64,000 nucleotides of DNA from Olsenella sp. oral taxon 807 (GTDB lineage: Bacteria; Actinomycetota; Coriobacteriia; Coriobacteriales; Atopobiaceae), in contig NZ_CP012069.2 in the NCBI RefSeq assembly GCF_001189515.2, positions 2,480,001 through 2,544,000 on the forward strand, written 5' to 3'. The translations under genes and the position numbers were made by a program. Below, piece by piece: positions 1 through 8,191 of this stretch. Numbering within the stretch: the first letter of the stretch is position 1; every line of letters starts with the position of its first letter. The notes below the pieces were generated by a model that saw only the letters and a list, made by a program, of their open reading frames with translations, was not told the DNA's origin and did no database searches.

Positions 1-13
1 CGAAGAACGTGAA

Positions 14-89
14 GATTTCTGGGGCACTATGAGATGATCCTCAACTGGGAAAACGTCGCTACGGCGGTACCCCGCAGATTCTCGGGCAC
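14..89. repeat. Palindrome-doublet repeat, copy A (incomplete)
   Basis: First of five copies in the window. It has half an arm (TTCTGGGGCACTAT, 17-30), a conserved centre CAACTGGGAAAACGTC (42-57), and a second arm GGTACCCCGCAGATTC..GGGCAC (66-89). The other copies are at 2435, 24281, 40821 and 49151. No coding sequence overlaps it. Confidence 0.75.
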
Positions 90-178
90 GAAAGTCATCG
101 TCCATGGGGGGCGAAGCTCTAACAGACCCTCAAGTCCGCAGCAAGAGTGCATTTTTTGGTAAAATGCGCTTTTTCTGA

Positions 179-325
179 GAGGCTTCGTGAGCCCGTATGG
201 GTAGGTGGTGGCGTCACCGCTCCGGTGGCGTGGGCCTCAGGTCCGAGCGCCCTGGCATCACGGGGGCCATGGGGCCGTCGGTGTCGTGGGACCCGTGGTC
301 CCGCCCGGTCGCGCGAGCGACCGTG
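179..325 (-). mobile_element. ISL3-family 3'-end remnant
   Basis: Read on the minus strand it encodes a decayed C-terminus (ATGRDHGSHDTDGPM, then RSDLRPTPPER). This aligns with the C-termini in the remnants at 33125-33449 and 62611-63263. It ends in the same right-end sequence GAGGCTTCGTGAG (179-191). The pattern of a YGxxxIxNLIxLVM stretch followed by CSDL fits ISL3 transposase C-termini. The left end is missing and the remnant runs straight into the GTGTACAC elements. Confidence 0.6.
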
Positions 326-336
326 GGTATGCAGGA

Positions 337-394
337 GTGTACACAGATCAGCGAAAATGGCCTCTCGGCGCCGTTTCGGGGCACTTGTGTACAC
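337..394. repeat. 58-bp element ending in GTGTACAC, copy 1
   Basis: It is bounded by perfect GTGTACAC palindromes at 337-344 and 387-394. The interior (GATCAGCGAAAATGGCCTCT and the following GC-rich half) recurs inverted at 966-1023 with the same total length. A third partial copy starts at 431. It is non-coding. Confidence 0.7.
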
Positions 395-965
395 TGTTGC
401 GCCATTGCGGGCAGACGTGGGGACGCAGGAGTGTACACAGATCGGCGAAAACGGCCTCTCGGCGCAACCACCGCTCGCATGCAGAACGCGCCCTTTGGTG
501 AGGCCCACACGCAAAATGCGCTTTTCCGTGACGTCGCCCGCCCAGAGTGCGCCCTTCGGTCACGTCGCGGTGGCGTCGCCGGCGCAGAGTGCGGTTTTCT
601 GTGAGGTGCCGGGTGCAGACTGCGCCTTTACGTGAGGCCGTCTGCGCAGAATGCGCCTTTGCGTGAGGTGGCTCCACGTTTGCGCAGGTGAGGAAAAGCG
701 CACTCTACGGAAAGGCGCATTCTAGGCGCGGTCCCTCACGGAAAAGCGCACTCTGGGCGCGGGCTCTCACGGAAAAGCGCACTCTGCGCAACCGCCCGAG
801 TTGCAGAATGCGCACTTTGGTGAGGCCCACACGCAAAATGCGCCTTTCCGTGAGGGCGACACCCCCAGAGTGCGTCTTTACGTGAGTCGCCGGTTGCAGA
901 GTGGGGCATTTGCGTATGCTGTTGCGATCCCAAGGCCACCCACAACCCAAGCCCACGGCGCAACA

Positions 966-1023
966 GTGTACACAAATGCCCCAAAGTGGCACCGAGAGGT
1001 CATTTTAGCCAATCTGTGTACAC
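966..1023. repeat. 58-bp element ending in GTGTACAC, copy 2 (inverted)
   Basis: It is bounded by GTGTACAC at 966-973 and 1016-1023. Its interior is the reverse complement of copy 1 with substitutions. The equal length and shared outer flank (GTGTACACTCCTGCG) mark it as the same element in opposite orientation. Confidence 0.7.
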
Positions 1024-1044
1024 TCCTGCGTCATCACCCTGACG

Positions 1045-1102
1045 GTGAGGCCCACGTCGCCAGGGCAGTGACGCAACCACCCACACGAACTCACGAAGCC
1101 TC
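1045..1102 (+). mobile_element. ISL3-family right-end remnant
   Basis: The sequence ends CACACGAACTCACGAAGCCTC (1083-1102 and the base before). This is the right terminus also seen at 63263, and inverted at 179 and 33125. Only the last 60 bp or so survive. With 179-325 it gives two inverted right ends enclosing the 0.9-kb repeat nest. Confidence 0.55.
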
Positions 1103-1213
1103 AGCTTATGGGTGGCTGCTCTCGGAGCCCGATCGAAAACCAGCCCTATCCCCTCGGTCTGGCCCACATCACCGCATCGGCGAAATCGTCCCCTGAGTCT
1201 TAGGCCCTGAGCT

Positions 1214-1252
1214 TATAATCTGAACATAGGTTCAGTTCTATTCCAAGGGAGG
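1214..1252 (+). promoter_or_regulatory. -10 box, dyad and RBS of the CAP-domain gene
   Basis: TATAAT at 1214-1219 is followed at once by the perfect inverted repeat CTGAAC-ATAG-GTTCAG (1220-1235), over the expected transcription start. A strong Shine-Dalgarno AAGGGAGG (1245-1252) precedes ATG 1257. No convincing -35 box is visible, so an activator or an operator function for the dyad is possible. That function is inferred. Confidence 0.5.
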
Positions 1253-1256
1253 TATC

Positions 1257-2417
1257 ATGAGAAAGAGACCGTTACATACCGTTGCCATGCTACTGGCGCT
1301 TCTCACCCTGGTCATGTTGCCCACGGTGGCGCAGGCGTCGACCACCCAGCGGATCTATCGCCTCTACAACCGGTGGAACGGCGACCACCTCTTCACGAGG
1401 GACTCCGGCGAGCGCGCGGGCCTCATGGGCAGGGGCTGGAGCGACGAGGGCACCGCCTGGGAGGCGCCGGCCTCCGGCGCCAGCGTCTGGAGGCTCTACA
1501 ACCCTTGGTCGGGGGAGCACCTCTACACCACCGACAAGGCCGAGTACGACGGCCTCGCCAGCCGTGGCTGGAGCCGGGAGGGCGTCTCGCTCCACAGCGG
1601 CGGGAAGGCCCCCGTCTACCGCCTCTACAACAGGTGGCTCACGGCGGGGACGCACCTCTACACCACGGACAAGGCCGAGTACGACAGGCTGGTTAAGATC
1701 GGCTGGTCGGGGGAGGGCGTCAAGCTCTACGCCGCCTCCTCGTCGGGCGGCTCGAACCCCGGCAAGCCCTCAAAGCCCGCCAACGGCCAGAGGCTCTTCG
1801 AGTCCCTGGGCGTCAACGTGGGAGCCCTCGCCAGCCAGGCCGAGGCGAAGGGCTACACCGCCGCGGCCGGCTACACGCTCGTCGACGCCGACAACCCCAA
1901 GAGCGCGTTCCACCTCGACAACATACGCAAGGCGCTCACGATAGTGGACCAGACCAACGCCGCCCGCGCGGCGCGCGGGCTTTCCGAGCTCAAGCTCACG
2001 CCGACCCTGATGGCCCAGTCCGCCATACAGACCAACGTGGGTACTAAGCTGTTGTGGCACCCCGAAATATTTAGTGTTGGCGAGAACCTCGCGTGGGGTT
2101 GCGCACATGACAGGGCCGTTGATGTTTGGATGGGCGAGGAGGCAGTCTACAACGCATACGTGGCGGAGCACCCCGACAGACGGCTCACGTGGGAGAACGC
2201 CAACAGCCTCCATAACTGGTCTCTAGCGTATCCCAGCGAGTATCTTCGGATGGGCCACTACTTCAACATCATCAACCCCTACTACGTCGCCATGGGCGCG
2301 GCATACAGCAGGCTCAACACGCAGTGGGACGACTTTGAGGGCGAGGTCTTCACCCTCTCCCTGCCGTCCGGAGAGCGCACCTACACGACAGCCGAGTTCA
2401 GGGCGCTGCTCGGCTAG
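1257..2417 (+). CDS. Secreted protein with YRLYN repeats and a CAP/SCP-like domain
   Basis: 386 aa. A basic N-terminus and a hydrophobic stretch ending in VAQAS form a signal peptide (about residues 1-28). Three repeats of about 40 residues follow (YRLYNRWNGDHLFT, WRLYNPWSGEHLYT, YRLYNRWLTAGTHLYT). They match the DUF5648-type repeats common on secreted coriobacterial proteins and probably fold as a wall- or ligand-binding propeller-like module. After a Ser/Gly/Pro linker the C-terminal half shows CAP-domain features: VDQTNAARAARGLSELK, GENLAWG, and HYFNIINPYYVAMGAAY near the end. No sortase motif is seen, so it is probably released or held by its repeats. The function is unknown; CAP proteins are often extracellular lipid or wall binders. 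The start is fixed by the AAGGGAGG at 1245. Confidence 0.85.
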   Translation: MRKRPLHTVAMLLALLTLVMLPTVAQASTTQRIYRLYNRWNGDHLFTRDSGERAGLMGRGWSDEGTAWEAPASGASVWRLYNPWSGEHLYTTDKAEYDGLASRGWSREGVSLHSGGKAPVYRLYNRWLTAGTHLYTTDKAEYDRLVKIGWSGEGVKLYAASSSGGSNPGKPSKPANGQRLFESLGVNVGALASQAEAKGYTAAAGYTLVDADNPKSAFHLDNIRKALTIVDQTNAARAARGLSELKLTPTLMAQSAIQTNVGTKLLWHPEIFSVGENLAWGCAHDRAVDVWMGEEAVYNAYVAEHPDRRLTWENANSLHNWSLAYPSEYLRMGHYFNIINPYYVAMGAAYSRLNTQWDDFEGEVFTLSLPSGERTYTTAEFRALLG

Positions 2418-2434
2418 CCGAGATGCGCCAATGA

Positions 2435-2528
2435 TAGTGCCCCGCAGGTTTTTGGGGCACTAAGAAATCGTCTCAACTGGGCAAACGTCATTGGGATAGT
2501 GCCCCTCAGATTCTGGGGCACTATCCCA
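2435..2528. repeat. Palindrome-doublet repeat, copy B
   Basis: Arm 1 is AGTGCCCCGCAGG..GGGGCACT (2435-2462). The centre is CAACTGGGCAAACGTC (2474-2489). Arm 2 is a perfect 14-bp stem, TGGGATAGTGCCCC (2492-2505) against GGGGCACTATCCCA (2515-2528). It sits 18 bp after the CAP gene stop and could also end transcription, although no T-run follows. Confidence 0.8.
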
Positions 2529-2650
2529 GATGTTTACCGTCAAGGTCTATGATTACGTTTAGACGATACTCATCACAGAGATTAAACGCATGTACCTGGA
2601 GTCCTTTTTGAGGGTATGCATTGTGATCCCTTTTAGCGTTCACGTTCGCC

Positions 2651-2983
2651 CTACTGACCACCAGAAAGAATGTTGATGCTTACATTATCGGTCTTCGCAG
2701 ATGCTGCTAGACCGGCTATCACGGGTGAGCCAATGCCGATTAGCAGGGGAAGGGATATAGACAGAAAGGAAAGGTGGCCCGCCCATCCCAAGGCATGTTC
2801 CGCTGCTTTAGAGAGTCCGATTCCACATATAAGCCCAAAGACCGTACCAAGTAGCCCGATGGCAATGCTCTGGATAACATAGATCGTCTTGATTTGTCGC
2901 CGAGATGCGCCAACGACTTTATAGATGGCGATATCGCGGTACTTCTCCTGAATAGTGATAACAAATATGTTAACAATATTTAT
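2651..2983 (-). pseudogene. 3' part of an FtsX/MacB-type ABC permease, cut off by the IS3 element
   Basis: The minus strand reads NIVNIFVITIQEKYRDIAIY, then KVVGASRRQIKTIY, two hydrophobic helices, and ends ..SINILSGGQ stop (TAG at 2651). The EKYRDIAIYKVVGASRRQI pattern is the conserved cytoplasmic loop of FtsX-fold permeases. Joining this to 4993-5865 across one copy of the TAT duplication restores an uninterrupted frame (..IGIICTI-NIVNIFVI..). It is therefore the same gene, split by the insertion at 2984-4992. No start codon belongs to this fragment, so it should be silent. Confidence 0.9.
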
Positions 2984-3033
2984 GGGACTGCGGTGGGAAT
3001 CTTGGACCGAGACGGGACCGGGAGGAAGACCAC

Positions 3034-4620
3034 ATGTACAGCCAGGAGAGGAGAAGGCTCGCGATAGAGACCTTCATCAAATTCGACCATAGCTATGCTG
3101 ATACCATCGCCGAGCTCGGGTACCCGACGAGGTCCGCGCTGCGAGCATGGTGGAACGAGTACAAGAGGACCGGCGAGGTGCCCGCAAGCAGGTTTGCCAC
3201 GAACCCGAAGTACACCGCCGAAATGAGGCGGCGAGCCGTCGAGCACTACCTCGAGCACGGCAAGAGCCTGGCAAGGACGATGAGGGCCCTTGGCTACCCC
3301 AAGAGCCGCGAGAAGCTCTGCGAATGGGTCGACGAGCTCGCGCCGGGACGGCGAAGGCACCGAGGTCCGAGGCCCAGGAGGGAGGCGATTTCCCTCGAGA
3401 GGAAGGTGCGGGTCGTCGCCGAGCTCGAGGCGAGGGACGGGTCCGCCGCGGAGATAGCCGAGCGACACGGCGTGTCGAGAACGGCACCCTACCTCTGGCG
3501 CAGGGAGATGATGGGCGATAATGGCGGGGAACCCGAGAGGAAGGGAGAGCCCGTGAGCAAGAGGTTCGACGACCTGCCCGATGACGTCGAGGTATTGCAG
3601 GACATGCTGCGCGAGGCGAAGACGCAGCTCAGGAGGGTGCAGCTGGAGCTGGACGTTCGCCAGGCGACCCTCGAGATAGTAAAAAAAGACCCGGGCGCCG
3701 ACCCGGAGCTGCTGACCAACGCGGAGAAGGCGGCGATGGCGACGGCGCTGAGGGACAAGTATAAGCTCTGCGAGATCCTGCCTGCGGTGGGCATGGCCAA
3801 GAGCAGCTACGAGTACGCGAGGAACGCGCAGCTCAGGGGCGAGACAGAGGAGCATGCCGCTGCCAGGAAAGCCGTGGTGGAGGCATTCGAGGCCAGTGGC
3901 GGCACCTACGGCTACAGGCGCATCACGGCGCGGGTCAACGCAGGCAGCGAGCCGGGAGGGCGCGTCGGCGAGTGGACCGTCCGCAGCATCATGGGAGAGG
4001 AGGGCCTGGTCGCGAGGGTGGCGAGGAGAAGACGGCGCTACAGCTCCTATGGGGGCGAGATCTCCGAGGCGCCCCCGAACCTGCTTCGCGACGAGCGGGG
4101 GAGGCACGACTTCGGGGCCGACGCCCCCAACGAGAAGTGGGTGACCGACGTGACCGAGTTCCGCATCCCGGCTGGCAAGGTCTATCTCTCGCCGATCGTG
4201 GACTGCTTCGACGGCATGCCGCTGAGCTGGTCGATCTCGACCTCGCCCGACGCGGAGATGGCAAACTCGTCGCTGCTCGGCGCGTGCGAGTGGCTGCGCG
4301 AGGGCGACCGTCCGACCGTGCACTCGGACAGGGGCAGCCACTATCGCTGGCCGGGGTGGATCGGGATTTGCGAGGCGGACGGCCTGGTCAGGTCGATGTC
4401 GAGGAAGGGGTGCAGCCCTGACAACGCGAGGTGCGAGGGCTTCTTCGGCCGCCTCAAGATAGAGTTCTTCTACGGGTGCGATTGGAGCGGGGTTACGATC
4501 GACGAGTTCATGAGAATGCTCGACGCGTACCTGAGGTGGTACAGGGACGTCAGGATCAAGAGCGACCTCGATTATAGGAGCCCGATGCAGTACAGGAGAG
4601 ATTTGGGGTTGGCAGCATGA
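3034..4620 (+). CDS. IS3-family transposase (OrfAB in one frame)
   Basis: 528 aa. Residues 1-60 and 115-165 each look like a helix-turn-helix (..AELGYPTRSALRAWW.., ..AAEIAERHGVSRTAPYLW). A coiled region follows (195-220), then an HTH_21-like segment (KYKLCEILPAVGMAKSSYEYA) and an rve integrase core. The catalytic triad is D372 (TDVTEF), D432 (HSDRGSHY) and E468 (ARCEGFFG), with the D-35-E spacing of IS3. Most IS3 elements split this into orfA/orfB joined by -1 frameshifting. Here one frame runs through, although an A7 run (GTAAAAAAAGAC, about 3680-3691) remains at the expected slip position. It lies inside the IS at 2984-4992. Confidence 0.93.
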   Translation: MYSQERRRLAIETFIKFDHSYADTIAELGYPTRSALRAWWNEYKRTGEVPASRFATNPKYTAEMRRRAVEHYLEHGKSLARTMRALGYPKSREKLCEWVDELAPGRRRHRGPRPRREAISLERKVRVVAELEARDGSAAEIAERHGVSRTAPYLWRREMMGDNGGEPERKGEPVSKRFDDLPDDVEVLQDMLREAKTQLRRVQLELDVRQATLEIVKKDPGADPELLTNAEKAAMATALRDKYKLCEILPAVGMAKSSYEYARNAQLRGETEEHAAARKAVVEAFEASGGTYGYRRITARVNAGSEPGGRVGEWTVRSIMGEEGLVARVARRRRRYSSYGGEISEAPPNLLRDERGRHDFGADAPNEKWVTDVTEFRIPAGKVYLSPIVDCFDGMPLSWSISTSPDAEMANSSLLGACEWLREGDRPTVHSDRGSHYRWPGWIGICEADGLVRSMSRKGCSPDNARCEGFFGRLKIEFFYGCDWSGVTIDEFMRMLDAYLRWYRDVRIKSDLDYRSPMQYRRDLGLAA

Positions 4621-4895
4621 ACGTGGGCCAGTTGATAGGGTACCTCAAGGACTACGACGAGGACGAGGAGGTCGAGGTCGAGGTGCGCTTCGGGGAGGCA
4701 GGCGAGTCGCGCGCGTCGACCTTCGACGTCACGTTGCTCTCGCGTGGGGAGGTCGGGGGAGGCGACGAGAGCCCCTGGCCGACGATCGGCGCGAACGTGG
4801 GGCTCGGGACGATGACAGAGGCGGGGCTCGACCTATTGATCGAGCATGTCAAGGGAATCGACCGGAGATTGGGCTATCATAGGGGTGGTGCCTGA
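4617..4895 (+). CDS. Acidic passenger protein of the IS3 element
   Basis: 92 aa. The ATG overlaps the transposase stop (GCATGAACG), so it is probably translationally coupled. The first third is strongly acidic (DYDEDEEVEVEV), and a central region is rich in Ser, Gly and Glu. No known domain was recognised. It lies inside the inverted repeats, so it travels with the element. An acidic partner could be a regulator or DNA mimic that tempers the transposase, but that is speculation. Codon use and GC match the transposase. Confidence 0.7.
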   Translation: MNVGQLIGYLKDYDEDEEVEVEVRFGEAGESRASTFDVTLLSRGEVGGGDESPWPTIGANVGLGTMTEAGLDLLIEHVKGIDRRLGYHRGGA

Positions 4896-4992
4896 TCCGC
4901 ACCACGTGTCCGGGACTTGGACCATACCCCCTTACCATGCAGCTGGCTCAGCGATCGAGCGAGTCTCGGTCCAAGATTCCCACCGCAGTCCC

Positions 4993-5865
4993 TATTGTGC
5001 AGATTATTCCGATCAACGCCGCCACTGCATAAATGAAGAGAGAGATGTAGCCAAACCACGTGCCGAGCATATCCAAGACGTTCTGCCGGGTGGCAACGAG
5101 GGGCCTCAAGCCCGTGTTCTGAAGCGCAGCAGTGAGGTCGTCATCCTCGCCAAGCTTACCCTCTATCTCTGCGCTAATTTCGGAAAGTCTCGATGTGTCA
5201 TTGGCGATAGCGGACAGGTACATGTAATCACTGCCGGCAAACAGGGGGTTACTGACATTCGTCGCAACAAGTTGGTTAACCTCCGCAGGGAAAGTGGAGA
5301 AGAGCTGCTCTTCCTGTCTATCCAGGATTCCAGAAACCCTTAGTTCGCGTTTCTCACCCTTGACAGTGGCCACCAACCTGTCCCCTATCTTGAGGTCGGA
5401 TGCGCTGGCCACCGATGCACCTATGAGAACTTCTTCGTCCGTATTCGGGAAGCTCCCCGAATACCCTATATTGAAGTTCGTGAAAAAATCAGCGCTGACT
5501 CCCTTGAGCGTTGAGGCGAGTATTCTCTTGCTGTTACCATACACCAAGGACTCAATGCCCACCCCCTTAACGCCAGTAACATTCGACACGTCTTTGACTT
5601 GCCTGACGAGGCTGATGTCACGTTCGGTATAGAGACTCTGATACGTATAGTTGAGGGGATTTGCCCCACTACCAAATGCGATCGTGAGGACGTTTGCATC
5701 CGAGACTTTCATCTCATCCAACATTTTCGCATAGAATGACTCGGACAGCGCGAGTACTGACGAGATGAGGAGCACTGATATCCCAACCGCAAGTATAGTC
5801 AGCCTATTACGTCTTCCGTTGATTTGGTAGTCCCTGCGAGCGAGAAGGAGCAGGCCTGTCTTCAT
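4993..5865 (-). pseudogene. 5'/middle part of the FtsX/MacB-type ABC permease
   Basis: The minus strand starts MKTGLLLLARRDYQINGRRN at 5865. It has an N-terminal membrane helix (LTILAVGISVLLISSVLALS), a long extracytoplasmic MacB-like core and a second helix (YISLFIYAVAALIGIICTI), where the IS3 element interrupts it. Its frame then reads a few IS-encoded codons to a stop. The first 338 bp duplicate those at 7854-8191. The upstream translation signals were separated by the IS1634-type element, so this piece is unlikely to be expressed normally. The intact gene would have been the partner of the ATPase at 8218-8904. Confidence 0.9.
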
Positions 5866-5872
5866 CTGATTT
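5535..5872. repeat. 338-bp direct repeat flanking the IS1634-type element, left copy
   Basis: It runs from TACCATACACCAAGGACTC to TTCATCTGATTT and matches 7854-8191 over the same 338 bp, with no difference seen by eye. Both copies are the start of the permease gene. Long target duplications are characteristic of IS1634/IS1549 elements. Confidence 0.92.
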
Positions 5873-5932
5873 CCCGTCTTTAGGATCTAGCACTAGGATT
5901 CTTTGACCCGACGACAACGAAACCGAAGCCGA

Positions 5933-5956
5933 CGCCAGCCCCGAGCTGGCGTTTTT
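5933..5956 (+). terminator. Rho-independent terminator inside the left end of the IS
   Basis: CGCCAGC (5933-5939), loop CCCGA, GCTGGCG (5945-5951), then TTTTT. It points into the element and would block read-through transcription from outside, a common protection of transposases. TTGACA at 5973-5978, just downstream, may serve the transposase. Confidence 0.6.
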
Positions 5957-6059
5957 GCTGTCTCCGCGAGACTTGACAAGATTTCTCACATGGATCATGT
6001 TTCTAGTGCTATAGTGCTATATCAGAGCATGGGAACCGACGGGCGGAAGGGGGCCCGGG

Positions 6060-7820
6060 ATGTCGTACTTCCTCAAGCAGACGAGGAACAAGAAGGGCAC
6101 GTACCTGCAGATCTACGAGAGCACCTACGACCCCGGCCGCGGCTACGGCACGCACCGCTCGGTGAGGGCCGTCGGCTACGTCCACGAGCTGGAGCAGTCC
6201 GGCATCCCCGACCCGGTGGCGCGCCTCAGGGCCGAGGTGGCGGCGATGAACGAGGAGGCCAGGGCGTCGAGGGCGAGGGAGGGGGCGAGGCTCGTCGGCG
6301 ACTCGACGCCCGAGCGCCACATGGGCCACTTCCCCGTCAAGGCCCTGTACAGGCGGCTCGGCATCCCGGCCGACATCGGGTACCTGCAGATGGCGTCGGG
6401 GTTCCGCTTCTCCCTCGACGGGCTCCTGGAGTCGCTCGTCTGCGCGCGCGTCGTCGCCCCGTGCTCGAAGTCGAGGACCTTCCACGACGTCCTGCCGCTG
6501 CTCGGGGAGGAGCCGTCCTTCTCGCTCGGCCAGCTCTACGACGGGATCTCCTACCTCGGCCACGAGTACAGGAAGGTCGTCGAGGCCGCGAACGCCCGCG
6601 TGGGCGAGCTGTTCGGCCGCGACACGTCACGCTCCTACTTCGACTGCACGAACTTCTACTTCGAGATAGACCGCGAGGACGGCCTGCGCAGGAAGGGGCC
6701 CTCCAAGGAGCGGAGGGCTGACCCCATAGTCGGCATGGGGCTCCTGCTCGACGCGAGGTGCGTGCCGATGGGGCTCGAGATATATCCCGGCAACGAGAGC
6801 GAGAGGCCGAGGATCCGGGAGGTCATCGGGGCGCTCAAGGAGCGCCACCACATGACCGGCAGGACCGTGCGAGTGGCAGACAAGGGCCTCAACTGCGCGG
6901 ACAACGTCGCCGACGCCGTGCTGGCGGGCGACGGGTACCTGTTCTCCAAGAGCGTGAGGCGGCTGCCCGCGAGGGAGCTCGCCTGGGTGCTGTCGGAGGA
7001 GGGGTGGGAGGACCACCTGGGGAGGGACGGCAGGATCCACCATCGCACGAAGTCCGTGACCGGGGACTTCGAGTACAGGGTGTCGAGGGAGGGCGGCGGG
7101 AAGGGGACTGTCGAGCTGCGGGAGCGGAGGGTCGTCACCTTCAGCCCCAGGCTCCGCTCCAAGCAGCTCCGCGAGATCAACCGGCAGGTGGAGAAGGCGA
7201 GGAGGCTCAGGCTCGCGGAGGCGAGGAGGTCAGAGTACGGCGACAGCGCCAAGTACGTCACGTTCGTGGCCGTCGACTCCGAGGGCGAGGTCAGGGACGA
7301 CGAGCGCGTCGTCGCCACGCTCAACCGCAAGGCCATAGGGAGGGCCCGCTCGCTCGCCGGCTACAACATGCTGGTCACGAGCGAGGCCGACATGCCCGAG
7401 GCCGAGGTGTACGACACCTACCACCGCCTGTGGCGGATCGAGGAGACGTTCCGGGTCATGAAGTCCGAGCTCGACGCGCGACCCGTCTACCTGCGGAGGC
7501 ACGACTCGATAGTCGGGCACTTCCTCATCTGCTACGTCGCCGTGCTGCTCGTCCGCCTGCTGCAGGTGCACGTGCTCGGAGACGAGTTCGGCTCCGGACA
7601 GCTCTTCGGCTTCATGCGCGGGTTCAGGGCGGTGAGGGTGTCGGAGCGCAGGTACGTCAACATCTCGCGGTCCTCGCCCGTCATCGACAGGCTCAAGGAG
7701 GTCACGGGGCTCCCCCTTGACCACTACCACCTCACGAAGGGTGAGTACGACAGGATCCTCGGATACAGGTTCCCCTCCCTCAAGGCCACAGGCCAGGAGG
7801 AGTCGAAAGGGTCGATTTAG
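6060..7820 (+). CDS. IS1634-family (IS4-like) DDE transposase
   Basis: 586 aa, the usual size for the family. The N-terminus (YFLKQTRNKKGTYLQIYES) is typical. The DDE core has Asp in SYFDCTNFYFE (about residue 200), Asp in VADKGLNCADN (about 280) and Glu in WRIEETFRVMKSELDARPVY (about 460), the YREK-like region. A GGAAGGGGG purine run precedes ATG 6060. The frame is intact and probably active. The 338-bp target duplication around the element fits the family's habit of making very long direct repeats. Confidence 0.93.
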   Translation: MSYFLKQTRNKKGTYLQIYESTYDPGRGYGTHRSVRAVGYVHELEQSGIPDPVARLRAEVAAMNEEARASRAREGARLVGDSTPERHMGHFPVKALYRRLGIPADIGYLQMASGFRFSLDGLLESLVCARVVAPCSKSRTFHDVLPLLGEEPSFSLGQLYDGISYLGHEYRKVVEAANARVGELFGRDTSRSYFDCTNFYFEIDREDGLRRKGPSKERRADPIVGMGLLLDARCVPMGLEIYPGNESERPRIREVIGALKERHHMTGRTVRVADKGLNCADNVADAVLAGDGYLFSKSVRRLPARELAWVLSEEGWEDHLGRDGRIHHRTKSVTGDFEYRVSREGGGKGTVELRERRVVTFSPRLRSKQLREINRQVEKARRLRLAEARRSEYGDSAKYVTFVAVDSEGEVRDDERVVATLNRKAIGRARSLAGYNMLVTSEADMPEAEVYDTYHRLWRIEETFRVMKSELDARPVYLRRHDSIVGHFLICYVAVLLVRLLQVHVLGDEFGSGQLFGFMRGFRAVRVSERRYVNISRSSPVIDRLKEVTGLPLDHYHLTKGEYDRILGYRFPSLKATGQEESKGSI

Positions 7821-7853
7821 CACTAGAAATCAAGGTTGTACGCCAAAGTCAGG

Positions 7854-8191
7854 TACCATACACCAAGGACTCAATGCCCACCCCCTTAACGCCAGTAACA
7901 TTCGACACGTCTTTGACTTGCCTGACGAGGCTGATGTCACGTTCGGTATAGAGACTCTGATACGTATAGTTGAGGGGATTTGCCCCACTACCAAATGCGA
8001 TCGTGAGGACGTTTGCATCCGAGACTTTCATCTCATCCAACATTTTCGCATAGAATGACTCGGACAGCGCGAGTACTGACGAGATGAGGAGCACTGATAT
8101 CCCAACCGCAAGTATAGTCAGCCTATTACGTCTTCCGTTGATTTGGTAGTCCCTGCGAGCGAGAAGGAGCAGGCCTGTCTTCATCTGATTT
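7854..8191. repeat. 338-bp direct repeat flanking the IS1634-type element, right copy
   Basis: Right-hand partner of 5535-5872. Only this copy keeps the native upstream context next to the ATPase gene. Confidence 0.92.

Larger units (their letters stand above)
162..917. repeat. Array of about 15 copies of a 20-bp GC-box repeat
   Basis: The consensus is AGAGTGCGCTTTTCCGTGAG with variation at three or four positions. Direct copies start near 484, 512, 544, 584, 617, 647, 805, 835 and 868. Inverted copies sit near 689, 707, 735 and 766. Degenerate copies lie near 162 and 897. Spacing is about 30 bp. The same repeat recurs at 25992-26160 and 49095-49325. All copies are intergenic. Open frames across the array have no plausible protein and are treated as chance. 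Confidence 0.8.
2984..4992 (+). mobile_element. IS3-family insertion sequence, complete (2009 bp)
   Basis: Perfect 30-bp terminal inverted repeats lie at 2984-3013 (GGGACTGCGGTGGGAATCTT then GGACCGAGAC) and 4963-4992. Both ends are flanked by TAT (2981-2983 and 4993-4995), a 3-bp duplication typical of IS3. It carries a single-frame transposase and a downstream passenger ORF. Removing the element and one TAT restores the permease frame exactly. The identical ends indicate a recent insertion. A solo half-end (17 bp) is also present at 9166-9182. Confidence 0.95.
5873..7853 (+). mobile_element. IS1634-family insertion sequence (1981 bp)
   Basis: The borders are set by the two 338-bp target copies. 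The ends are imperfect inverted repeats (CCCGTCTTTAGG left; CCTGACTTTGGC as the complement of the right), matching at 8 of the first 11 bases. CTAGTGCT/AGCACTAG motifs recur just inside both ends. It encodes one transposase (6060-7820). It is inserted in the 5' part of the ABC permease. Confidence 0.9.

Noticed and set aside
162-917. CRISPR array
   Set aside because: Copies occur on both strands, spacers are about 10 bp and similar to each other, repeats are degenerate, and no cas gene is near.
2980-4341. 453-codon minus-strand frame opposite the IS3 transposase
   Set aside because: It is the antisense shadow of a high-GC gene with clear DDE motifs on the plus strand; no ribosome site and no recognisable domain.
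6009-7823. Long alternative frames across the IS1634-type transposase
   Set aside because: Codon-position GC shadows of a 586-aa gene with family motifs; none has a start context.
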